Position numbers and translations under genes: made by a program
Assembly: GCF_001649575.2 (NCBI RefSeq)
Contig: NC_051432.1
Location: forward strand, 21,149,323 to 21,213,322
DNA: 64,000 bases
Direction: 5' to 3'
Source of the DNA: Kryptolebias marmoratus
Taxonomy: Eukaryota; Chordata; Actinopteri; Cyprinodontiformes; Rivulidae
Part shown: positions 48,801 through 59,800 of the stretch, piece after piece
How the letters are laid out: each line of letters starts with the position of its first letter
Position numbering within the stretch: position 1 is the stretch's first letter
The notes under the pieces: generated by a model
What the model was told of the DNA's origin: nothing
Databases searched by the model: none
Seen by the model: the letters and a program-made list of their open reading frames with translations, nothing else

Positions 48801-51800
48801 CATACTGACTCTAATTTTGTCTTCTTATGCTGCTTTTATTGTTCTGCTACTTTTAGCTACCAGTTTGCTACTTTTAGCTTCTAGCTATCCTTTTGATATT
48901 TTTAGCTCACCTTTCAGAACTTTTAGCTTTATGCTAGCCTTTTATTAAGTTTTGAGCTACGCTTTTTCTACTTTAGCCATTTTCTACTTTATCTAGCTTT
49001 TTATTACTTATGTTTAGATAACTTTTTGCTGCTTTTAGCTCACCTTTTGCTACTTTTAGCTAGTGTTTTACCCATATTTAGCTTTTAGATAGCATTCCGC
49101 TACCTTTAGCTTTTAACTGGCATTTTGTTCCTTTTAGCTTTTAGATAATGTTCTGCATCTTTCAGCTTTAACAGCTCAGTTTTAGCTTCTTCAGCAACTT
49201 TCAGCTCTCAACATTAATGCTGCACTTTCACATTAGTGTAAAAGCTGCCGACATCTGAACAAAACGTCAAACTAAGTGAGACTTCCTGTCTGTCTCTGCT
49301 GCTGTTTCCTGTTTCCAGGATCATCATCACTGTCTGGGATATGGTGACGTGTCCAGGTGGGGAGGTAGGCTGAGGCAGGAATGAGGGTTTTTACTGAACA
49401 TCCAGGATTTATGAAGTTTGAAGCCAAACCTGAAGATATTACATTTTTAAAGCTGCCTAATTTCAGAACAAATATATACCTGTTTTGACTCTTGACTTTA
49501 TTCTTCCTTCTGAAGATTCTGGGGAAGTACCAGAAGATAATTGCCCAGTGGCCCTGCGTCCTCTCGCTCATCTTCCTCCTGGGACGATTCATTTACATGC
49601 TGGTTAAAGAGTTTCGCATACATCTGCAACTGGAACCAGAGGTCAGTGTGTAGTTATCGCCCGCCGCCATTAAAAGCAGGCGAAATACAAAATACATAAG
49701 CTAAGCATAAGATTTCCCATCAAACATACTGTAATGTACCAATAATTATACATATTTGAGCTTCCTTTGCTCTGTTTTGTCCTCATGTTATTTTATTTTT
49801 CTTGCGATCGTAACATCTGCTTATGAGGATGTCCCATATTAGAGCAAAAAAATAATAATTTTTAAACATTCATAAGTAATTTTACTAGTTGCTATTTCTA
49901 TTAGCAGGACCCTGGAGAACTGGTTGAGCAACATCAGGCCCAACATGTCAAGAGACTCCTGAGAAGGGCACCTCAGCACAGGTCTTTATGATGTGCATTG
50001 TTAAATATTTTTAGTTGAAATAATTGTCATTATTATGATAATGGATCGTTGTTAATCCAACATGATGCGTTCAGGTGCTCATGGTGAGAGTCGTTTTTTC
50101 CAACTGTAATGCTCGAGGGCCCTGTTAAATATTCAGCATCAGACTTTTTCAGTTGTGCTAAAAACAAAAAAACACATCATTTGAAATACACTGGTATGAA
50201 TTCACACAAGCATTGTTTGTTTGTTTGTTTGTTTACTTCCTGCGCTGCAGCAAACCCCTCAGCTGGTTCCAGAGACGAGTGTATGAATGGGACCCCCACT
50301 TCAAGTTTCCCAACAGGATCATCGGCACTGCCATCATATCCATCATAGGCCTGTATATAGTGAGGAAACATGTTTTCATCGAGCAGAACTGTCCTCCCGT
50401 GAAGCGGCTGCTGTGTTTATGTGTCTTTCTGACATTTTGTCCAGGTCACTCTAGCAGACTACAGTCTCAGTGATGCTGTATTTGACCGAGCAGAAAACTG
50501 GAAGAATGCTCTCGAAGATGGGATCACCTTTCATAACCAGACTCTGAAAGACACAGTGTTATGGATTGAAGAATGCATCTACGTGGCCAGGAGTGAGTTT
50601 GAAGCGTTCTTCTATGATAAAGGCTCATTTTAGACGATTATTTTATGGCTACCACCAGATTTGTGTTCATGGTTTTTAACTATGCCGACAAGAAAATTCC
50701 CAAAAAGTCAACTATGGACACTGCTCTAACCTTGATAAGCTATAAGTATTTTTGTAGAACTAACAGAACGGGGGGAGCAGTAAGACATGAACACACGTCT
50801 CGGATCATAAACTGAAGATTCGTGTTGGTTTGTTTCAGAATCCTGGCTTGCCACCACCATCTTTGCCAGTCTCAACTCTGTTGCTTACATCTTCCACATT
50901 TTGACCTGTTACAGGTAAGAAAACTATGAATCACACACGCTGAGGTGGAAATGAAGTGATGGATTCTCTTTTTTTCTTCATCATTATTATTATTATCTGT
51001 TGTGACGTATGTAAAACACATACTTATTTTCACTGCAGTGATTTAAACCATAAACTGTCGCCCTAGGAAACACTTGAAGAGACTCTGGAAGGGGAAGAAA
51101 GGTTTTCTCCCCGAGAAGTTTCACAATCCTGCATCTGCCATCAGTGTCGTAAGTAAAACACCCAAGCTTTTAAAAACAAGGTCAGACAGGAGGGCAGATA
51201 ACCTTTCAAAGCAGAAATAGTTTTTTTTAAGTCAGAAACTTCTGATAAAAAATACATATTCGTTAAAACCTTGAACACATTCACCTTTTTATTCTGAACA
51301 GGTATGTCAAAACCTTTAAGCGGTGCCATAAATTCAGCAATAATTCAAGCCTCTGATGGCTTGTTGGGTGTTTGGGGTGGACGAGTCATGTTTCAGGAGG
51401 CTTGTGCCAATTTCTGTTTCCCATTTAGATGCAACTATGAGGAGATATGAAATGATTTCAGGCTAACTTAGAAGGAAAAATAATCATTTGACTTTGGCTT
51501 CACAATAATTATCCACAAAGTCAAATCTACTTGAGAAATTCTTACACATATTATACAGCAACAATCCATTTGAGCACTGGTTTTGTGTTTGATTTACAGA
51601 GTTTATTGTATATTCTTCTTCATGCCTTATTGCTAAATGCTTAAATTTTCTCATAAACCTTTACAGGCGTCTATTGCAAGATACTCTGGATGGCAGATAG
51701 CGTTTACTCTGTGGGGTAAGTTTTTTTTTTTTTTACTTTTAAACACATAAACAACTGAAACATAGGACAGGATCTAAATGTAGGATGAAAATCTTACCAA

Positions 51801-54239
51801 AAACATTAAAGCAAACCTAAAAATATATGCGTGTGCATTCTTGTGCTTCTAGCTTTGCGGCAAGATGTAAATTAAATAAAGATGTAGATGCAAAAATGCA
51901 AGTCTTTGCGCTTCCCTGCATCAGTCCTGTAAAGCGGGAGGGAAAGCATTTGGAATCTGAATGACGGGGGAAATGGTTAGGAGCTGAATACATGAATCAA
52001 ATCAAATAAAACCTGAACTGCTTTTTTTTCCCCCTTCTTTTCATTCAGGCTACTTCATCGTCCATTTTGTCCACTTCTTGTTAGCACTGCTGTTGGTCTA
52101 CACGTTTATTCTTCCCATTTCCCATGGACAAACAGTGAGCATGCTGAAACACCTGGGCCTGATTCTGTAAGACTGCCTCCCCTCTGACCGAGGGTCTCTG
52201 ATGGCATAAAGATGGTTAGACGGAGTCTCTAATTATCTTTGAAACTTCCCGTGTGTCTCTCAGTTTGACCATTAGTCTGGTGATTGGCTTGGTGATTCTT
52301 CAGGTGGTTCTGGTTCAGGTCTTCTTCCTTCAGGACAAAATGTCTCCCACAGACAAGCAGAAACCTCTGGCTCTCAACAACAGGTCGGTTATATTTCAGG
52401 ACTATAAAGTCTGCGAAATAGCGGTAAAAATCACGCTCCTTTTGTTTGACAGTAACTGCTAACCGTTGAGATAAGAAGTGATTTCACACACTGATAAACA
52501 CTGAATAAATTCACAAACTTTAATGGTTATTATGCACAAAGCCATAAAACAAGACTTCCTCACCTGGAAGAAGAAGTAGATAACTTTCAGGTTATATTGT
52601 ATCATAACGTTCTGACACCATTCTTGTTTCCATTACCATTAGTGTAATTTTGTTCAGTATAGAATCTATTATTTATGCAAAAATATTATTATAAAGGACA
52701 TTTTTTTCAGTGAGAAAACAGGTAAAATTGATTATCAAGGCTCTTGGAACAAGTAAACGTAATTTAAAGGTAATCCGGTTCCTTTAAATGACAGCTTCTT
52801 TCTTCTTTGCTTTCCAGAAAGGCGTTCCACTGCTTCAATTACTTCTTCTTTTTCTACAACGTGGTGATGGGCATCAGCACCTGCATACTCAGGCTGCTGT
52901 TCAGCCTCATGGTCGGGACATGGCTGGTGTCCCGCATAGACCGAACCATCATGCAGAGGGGATACGAAACCCTGGACGCTGGTGAGCTTCAGTTACGCCA
53001 GAAACACGGTCAAAACATGCACCGAACTGAAGTAGCTCAGAGTAACAACCAATGTTGTTATTTTCAGTCGCAAACATTAAAGCAAATTTTTGTTTTTATA
53101 TGATTTATATTGGTGGAGTGTGAGGGTTGGATAGTCACCTGTTGTTTTCCAGATTGTCCACAAGATGGTGGCATTTCACAGAAAAGAAAAGGTTCACTGT
53201 GAATGCTGAGTCATTTAAATATAAAAATATATATTCTTCTTTTTTTACTTTTCCCTGCATTTTTTGCCATTTAACTACTTCGAAATAATTTGTTCTACTT
53301 CAGCCGTTCATATAATAAAATGTTCAGCTCATTTAGGAGATGGCTGCTGGAACTTTATATACAAATATTTTCCCAATAGAAAAACAATATATTTTCAAAT
53401 CTTTCATAAAATTGTTCTCTTTAAAATCTGCTTCAGCATACTTACTCTATTTTTGTCTTTGCACCTTCTGCTAACATTAACCTTTAACAACTGTTCTGCT
53501 ATTTTTTAGCTTTCGGCTACCATTCTGCTACTTCTAGCTAGTCTTTTTGGTACGTTTAATTTTCTGCTACTTTTCTGCTTCTTTTAGCTTTTGGCCAACT
53601 CGGGTTCAGCTTCTTCAAGAGGAATATAGCAAGATTTGTGTCGGCTTGATCTCTGGGACAATAAACTTGAACCAGTTTGATATGATTTCTTTAGGTTTTT
53701 CCTCTTTCCTGAATACATTTTTCCAATCTTTTACTGCAGCGTTTCTTCCTCTAATGTTCTGCGTGTGGTTTAAACCTTATGTCCCAGGCTACAGCACATG
53801 GATAGGGATGATCTTTGCGGACCATTACCACAACAACCCCGTCATGGTGTCTTTCTGCCAGCTGCTGGTCTCCAACGTGCTGGAGAGGCGTAATGCAGCA
53901 GCATACGCCACATTTCACAACCCTCTGTCAGGTTAGAATAATGTGTTTGCACCACGAACAGCCATCTATAAGTTTTCAGCTGTCTGGTATGTAAACTTTC
54001 GCCTGCTCATATTTAATTTTCCAGCATCCAGCGTCCAGGCCAGGAGGCGGTGGGCGCTGATTTACACATTACTGAAGAACCCTCCTCTGATCCTACTCAG
54101 AAAACACAACCTGGGCCGATCATCTCCTCAGACAGAGATAACGGTGCAGGCTTGGATCATGGCGTCACAAACACAGAGCCGCCAGTCCCCGCCCCAGGCA
54201 CCGCCAGAAATCATATTCACACCTGAGGAAGACTGTTAG
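45861..54239 (+). CDS. stra6l: STRA6-family retinol/RBP4 receptor (Stra6-like, RBPR2), complete
   Basis: Eighteen exons join to 645 aa: 45861-45892, 46348-46429, 47984-48084, 48171-48301, 48389-48509, 49319-49364, 49516-49641, 49908-49981, 50251-50359, 50445-50592, 50839-50914, 51067-51148, 51667-51715, 52049-52166, 52264-52383, 52818-52981, 53788-53931 and 54025-54239. The family moves retinol across the plasma membrane from RBP4. Shared with STRA6: a short glycosylated N-terminus (sequon NIS), multiple hydrophobic helices, GTAI in the helix before the RBP-facing region, LDAGY near exon 16/17 and [13 protein letters not shown] near the C-terminus. Length is close to human STRA6 (667 aa). The neighbouring tdrd7 favours stra6l over stra6. 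The start is the only ATG in phase with exon 2 and has A at -3 and G at +4. Confidence 0.88.
46780..46912 (+). repeat. High-copy fish dispersed repeat, partial copy
   Basis: The right half of the same repeat as at 4990: TAATCTAACATGCATG, ACAGGGAGAACATGCAG, GAATCAAACCTGCAACCT and ACTGCGCCACC. Lies in stra6l intron 2. Confidence 0.75.
47141..47939. mobile_element. Non-autonomous TIR element (hAT-like), 0.8 kb
   Basis: Perfect 14-bp terminal inverted repeats: AGGGGTGGAAATTA at 47141-47154 and TAATTTCCACCCCT at 47926-47939. Ends of the [C]AGGGG type are common in hAT elements. No 8-bp target duplication is visible, and there is no transposase. Confidence 0.65.
47470..47860. repeat. Tandem ~165-bp units with nested palindrome inside the TIR element
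   Basis: Units begin at about 47470, 47635 and 47803 with GAGGAATAAACACA-like sequence; the third is cut short. Units 1 and 2 hold GGGGGAAC-cgat-TATTTCAG-acgg-CTGAAATA-tttt-GTTCCCCC (47529-47572 and 47694-47737). Confidence 0.85.
48625..49210 (+). repeat. Degenerate GCTACTTTTAGCTTT repeat with shared leader, stra6l intron 5
   Basis: A leader (TTCATATATCAAAACATTTAGC, then TCAGCATACTGACTCTA) is followed by about 15 loose copies of GCTACTTTTAGCTTTTAG. The same leader and array recur in intron 16. Confidence 0.7.
53290..53600 (+). repeat. Second copy of the leader plus GCTACTTTTAGC repeat, stra6l intron 16
   Basis: Matches 48625-49210 in the same orientation, with TTCATATAATAAAATGTTCA and CTTCAGCATACTTACTCTA before a shorter array. 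Confidence 0.65.
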
Positions 54240-54770
54240 AAATTAACTCCATGTCCATCCATCTTTTTTGTTTGGTTTTTTTTTGTTTCCGGAGCTGGTG
54301 CCCATCTCCAGCAGTCACTGTGCGAGAGGCGGGGGGACACCCTGGACAGGTCAGAAGTCCATCACTAGGACACATAGAGACAAACAACCATTCATGCTTT
54401 TACTCACAACTAGGGACAATTTAGAGTTACCAGTTCACCTAACATGCATGTTTTTTTTGGTCTCCGGGAGGAAACTGACGTGAGCATAGGGAGAACATGC
54501 AAACGCAGAAAAGCCGGGAGACAAACGCGCGGCCTTCCTAATGTGAGGCTAAGGTACCAACCACTGCACATCCTTGCAGCTGAACTTCATGTGCTCATAA
54601 ATAGGTCCAAACTGAATCATGTTAACAGTAAAGCTGCTGTCGAGGCAGAAGGTGGTGTTTTTCCTGTAAAGTTACTGCATTTGTCACCTACATTAATTTT
54701 TTTTTTCTTTGAGGGCAACAACAACACAAACTGACGCGACTTAACATCAATAAAACATATAAACATTGGT
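54240..54770 (+). other. stra6l: stra6l 3' UTR with repeat insertion and poly(A) signal
   Basis: A dispersed fish repeat starts about 10 bp after the stop codon and fills 54249-54570. The first AATAAA is at 54749-54754, so most of the 3' UTR would be repeat sequence. Further AATAAA-type signals lie at about 54830 and 54945. Confidence 0.6.
54249..54570 (+). repeat. High-copy fish dispersed repeat in the stra6l 3' UTR
   Basis: Third copy of the repeat, with AGCAGTCACTGTGCGAGAGG, GACACCCTGGACAGGTC and CACCTAACATGCATG. It shares AGCAGTCACTGTGCGAGAGG exactly with the copy at 4990. Confidence 0.85.
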
Positions 54771-55440
54771 TATTTCTTGGTAAAGTGGTCAACGAACATT
54801 AGTTAGCCAACTATCTTTTGTTTTTAATGAATAAAAATGTGACAAAGGTTTAGGATTTGTATAAAAAAGCTGTTTTTATTTTCTGGATTAAATAAGGTTG
54901 AATACATTTTTTGGTCAATTAATGGTCAGAACAATAATTATATAAATAAAACAAAGTGTACTAGCTTCAGGGCTAAACCTGTGTATCATCTATTACATTG
55001 TTTATTCTGTTTTATCTCATTAAAACAATGTGAATACAATACAATTAAAATGCTTATTGTTGTGGAATTGCCACATGTGTTTGACATCATTATAAGTAAT
55101 AAATCCCACACCTTTTGGTTACAGTTTGTAGAACATTAGTGCACATAAATTTGTTCCTATGTAAGCTAAAAAACAATTTAGTTCGAGTTATTAATTGATA
55201 TTTTTACGCTCTCATTGATACAGCTCTTTTTAAAGTACTGTTCAACTTGAACTTAAAATTTCCGACAACACTTAAAGGCAGCATATTTTAGACGTTTAAA
55301 TTCAACAGTTTTTACATCGTCCTCCCCTTTTTTCCTGTATTTATAATGACAGAGAAATATCTGAATTAACTTGCAACGTTTAATTATTCATATGTATATG
55401 ACAATTAGACAAATATAAAATACAAAATAAATGAGTCGGC
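54771..55440 (+). other. stra6l to tdrd7 intergenic stretch
   Basis: About 670 bp of AT-rich sequence with no feature that I recognise. Confidence 0.6.
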
Positions 55441-55465
55441 TAAAACGACAGAACAGTGAGGCGTC

Positions 55466-55477
55466 GCCGCCATTTTG
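55466..55477 (+). promoter_or_regulatory. tdrd7: YY1-type site at the tdrd7 promoter
   Basis: GCCGCCATTTTG is the reverse complement of the YY1 consensus. YY1 sites of this form often sit just downstream of the start of TATA-less promoters. The surrounding 55440-55780 is richer in CpG than the rest of the window. Confidence 0.55.
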
Positions 55478-55527
55478 AACTTCTGAGCGTAAACGTTTGC
55501 CAGAGGAGCACACAGTCGTTAGATCGG
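55470..55527 (+). other. tdrd7: Probable tdrd7 noncoding exon 1 (limits approximate)
   Basis: Begins near the YY1 site and ends at a possible donor (ATCGG|GTAATT). No ATG lies in a useful frame. It would splice to 56521 or directly to 56879. Confidence 0.4.
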
Positions 55528-56520
55528 GTAATTTTCTCATTTAAACATTTCATTTTGTCTCAAAATTTTGGTTTCGGCTTCTACGTAGTGACAAAAAAGA
55601 CCTGTTTGTCTTGTGAAAGATTAATTGCGGTGTAAAAGCGACGGTATAGCTTGCTTTAAACGAGCTCCTGGACGGCGAGTTAGCCGTTAGCCGTTAGCTA
55701 ACAGCCACACGGTGACGCCTTTAGCTTCTCAACCCGTGAATTTAACCATTTTAGTCCGATTTTGTTTCAGTTTGGTGTTCCCAACGTGTCACACGCTGTT
55801 GCTGCTCAGGCTAACTTGGTAGATTCGTGAATAAATACTTTTTTTTTTGTTGTCATAGTCCTTTAGCTAGCACCGGACGGTAGAGAGGAAGGAAAACGCC
55901 ACTGTTCGGGTATTTGTTCTGTAACGTTTTGCCAAATAAGGGTGTTTTTAACAAATATTTTCCTCTTTCATGTTAACAGGTTCTAACATTCAATCCTGAA
56001 GACTAATATTGAATCATAACAAACGTAAAAGGTTTTAAAAAGTTAATCATGTTTGCTTTTTTACGTTTTTATGTTATTTCCCTCTCAGTGTGTAAGAGTA
56101 ACCAGTTTTATACCTTCCTTTCAAGAAGCAAGACTATTTCTACATTTAAGGTGGTTTTGATGACGGTCTTTCACATGTTTTCTTTGGGCTTTGACTGGTT
56201 TTCAGCTAATATCTTTGTGAATCCTTATGTTGTATGTCTGTCATATTGTCTTATTAGTATTTTTAAAGAAATGAAGACAGAAGGTGTCTTTGTGACAAGG
56301 TGCTAATCATGAATTGCTTATTTAAAAATGGTTCCTTGTTTAAGTTGTCAAAGCCTAATGTCAGGTTTAAGTGACTTTTTGGAAAAACCTTCAGAAAGAC
56401 TGAAGAATAATTGATCCCAAAATCTGGAAGCAAATATAAAGAAATGGGACACAAATCAAGACTTTTGCATGGTATTATATAAATGCTTTCAAGTGTTTTA
56501 TTTTCTTTTTTGCTTGGCAG

Positions 56521-56610
56521 CTTGATTCGAATGCTTTAAATTATCATTGAGTTTGTATGTGAAATACCAATACTGAGTGTATTACTAATCCAATTCTGGA
56601 AGCTTTATAG
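56521..56610 (+). other. tdrd7: Possible second noncoding exon of tdrd7
   Basis: A good acceptor (TTGCTTGGCAG) precedes 56521 and a near-perfect donor (ATAG|GTAAGT) follows 56610. The 90-nt segment has no start codon in frame with the coding exon. It could be an alternative 5' UTR exon. Confidence 0.4.
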
Positions 56611-56891
56611 GTAAGTTATTAACTGGGCTAACTTTATTTTTCTTGATGTGTTTTTGTTTCTGCCTTCCTCTGCTTTGCAAACTCAGTAGTACAGACACAA
56701 CACGTTTTTGATTTTAGCTCATAAAAATCTGAATTGTTTGTTTAATTGACGTCTATTTAGTGCTTCTTGTTGTTAAAGTTGTCCAAACTGTCTGGAATGA
56801 TGATGAGCTGAAGCTGTCTGTTTGTACTAATCTGAAATCTTTAAATGTAATGCCTAATTGTTGTTTTTTTTTGGTCAGGATTTCTGTCAAG

Positions 56892-59800
56892 ATGCTGGAT
56901 AGCGAGTCCATAAAGAAAATGTTGAGGTCCGTCCTCCAGTCAAGCAAGACGGGTGTATCTATGAGCAGCCTGCAGTCGGAGTACCGCTCCCTGTGTGGAG
57001 AGATCATCCCACTGAAGAAGCTGGGCTTCTCGAACCTGGAGGACTACCTCAGGAGCATCCCGTCTGTAGTGAAGCTGGATTACCGCATGGGTGAGGTGAG
57101 GGCTGGCTTTAGCTGGAAGCCTGACTTTGAGTCATTATAATTGTGATCAATCTTGTGTAACATTTTTTGACTTTCATAAACCAAAAAAACGGAGAAACTG
57201 GAAAACGTTTTGCCAGTGGTTTAGAGAAGTTTGTCGGTGTTTTCGCGGCGCTCTGACATTTCCAGTGCGTCGTATGCGTTCAGAATGAAATTTACACGTG
57301 TGTTTTGTAGCTGCGATGCTTTGCTTCAGTGTGTAAGGAAACGGCTCACATTGCTGAGCTGGTAGCCAAACAGAAGAACTCCAAGAAATCGGGTCGCTCC
57401 CAGGTTGTCAACTGCAAGATGAGGTTCAAACCCTCCAGCCCCTACATGCTTAACGGTACGACACAAGACGCATGCTGTCCTTCATTTTTTTTTTGTTTTA
57501 TAGTCAAAATTTTATATCAACAAGAAACAGATGTCCCTTTTTTCATATAGTTTTTTAATGCGTCTCTCAGCATTTTAGTTTACTTATCTAGCATTTTAAA
57601 ATTGTTTTGGTCTGCTAGTTTGCTTTATTGTTTCTATAGATGGGAAAGACTTTGTTACAATATAAGAGCCTGTTATGATTAAAAATGTACCATGAAGGGG
57701 AAATAAATGAGCATTTTGCATCAAACCTTCTCTTGAGTCATTTTGAGCGCACAAAGGGCTCTGATGGAAATGAGAGGTGGGAACATGAATGTCTTCAGTT
57801 CTTCTTGGTGATCCTCTCTCTGTCCTTGAACGTGATCTGTTCTCCGTCTTTCTCTGCTTCCAGTCACACCGAGGTCCTCTCTCCGCCAACCGTCAGCTGG
57901 AGGGAACTCCAACTGGGCAGCAAGCCGATCGCGATCCCACGGAGGCTACAGAGGGGGCAGCGCCTCTGGAGATTTTAGGTAGAGAACATAGGGATTCATA
58001 ATTACTGGTATTATTCATCTATAATGATAATCAGTGACTGCATTTGGGGATTATTGCAATAAAAAAAATTGTTACCCAGATAGTGGTTGCTCTCTGTAAT
58101 TGGCTTTTCTTATTGAGGCTTTTTCTTCTTTTTGTTATATGTAAAAACAAGAATATATAAACTTTTATTTTTTTTAACACTAGGCAGTTGGACCGAAGGT
58201 TAAGCTCCATCACTCCTGTTGAACACAGACAGCCGTCTGCTCAACCAGCTGTAAAACAGAATGCCATACCCAACAGGTGAACATGACGGCAGATAAGTTT
58301 AAAAACATTTCTCCAACTCTGAAAAGTGTTGTTTTATTATAAATTATTAGATAAATTTTGGCATGTGTGCTTATGTTTATGCAAAAGCTTAGTTCAGTAA
58401 AAGCTTTTTTTAATGTGCAGATATATCATTTTATTCTCCAAGTGCTGCCATTTAGATGGGATTTCATAATGCAGCTGTTTCATCTAATGTTTGTGATGCT
58501 TAAGACTTTTTTGTTTGTTTCAACAGGAAAAATGTGTGTGTCATAAACACTGTAAACAGCAAATCCACAGGTTTGTCTATATATTGATGTCAAAACATCC
58601 TTTAAGTCTGAATTTAAGCAGGGTTGTAAGATTTTCAGGGTTTCTGTTGTCTTAAATCCTGTGTGATGGATTGTTGATATTTAAAGTTTATTAGACTTAA
58701 ATGCATTTTACTAAAATACATAGAATGAAACAAGGTTGAGATGGTTTAAGACACAAACAGTTCAGCAGTTATAAAGGAAATTGATTTATTATTTTAGGAA
58801 GTAGATAAGTTGTCTTTGTACATTGTTTTATTTAGTCTCTCATACAGTAGAAGGTTTTCTAAAGAGAATAAGGATTAAAGGGTTCAAATTGTAATAGCTA
58901 AACTAAGTGACCTAAGTAAAGTTTACAATAATCAAATACAGTTTAAGGTGCATAAAAAAAACATTTATTAGTCCTATTTATGTTTCGGCACATTGAGGAG
59001 GTAATTATAGAGGATTCAAATTTCTACAACAGCATATTTTTAAATGAAGCATATTTGGATTTTAAAAACCGGCTCAATCAGACAAATGAATGTTCTGCAA
59101 AAACAGGCTAATTTCAGAGTTACAGACTTTTAATTTGCTTTTTCTTTTCTCCACAGATATTCACCTTGAGCAAGTTTCTGCACCCAGCAAATCTCAGGTA
59201 CAGACCTGTGTACGCATGTGTTGCCCAGTTTGACCATTTATTAGTTTAGCTCAGATTGTCCTGAAACCTTTGAGGGAACAAATTCACTCTGACTTTACTG
59301 TCCTGTTAGGGTACACTTCAGTCAGTAGCTGAATGTTTGTCATAAGGAGTTTTCCTGTTGTTTAAGGGGATAAATAGCAAAGTACTAGACCATTTTCATC
59401 TTTTCCATGTAGAATATTCTGTATGACGTGGAGTTGGTGCAGAGCAGAATGAAGCAGCTTCTGGAGAAGTACTCCACTGGACTGTGGATGTCCAAACTGC
59501 CCGAGGTCTACAGTCAAATGTTCAGGCAGAAGCTCCATCCTCAGGTGCTCTTAGATGTGGAGAAGTGGGCAGAAATCTGCATGGTAAGTTACTAGCGTTT
59601 ACTACTGTGATCATTTGTGCTGTCTTCAACAATAAGAACAAACAGAAAACTCCTACAAACGAAATAAACTTTAGTTTGTTACAGTTTTCACCTCTGCTTT
59701 TTCACTTTTAAGTCCCTTTTCAGTCAAACTTGGTCTATTGCAAAAAAATTATATTTATTTTTATACTGAAAATTTTATTATTATTAGCCAAGTGAGGGAA

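Noticed and set aside
49272..49592. Minus-strand open frame across stra6l exons 6-7
   Set aside because: The opposite strand carries well-spliced stra6l exons with conserved family sequence.
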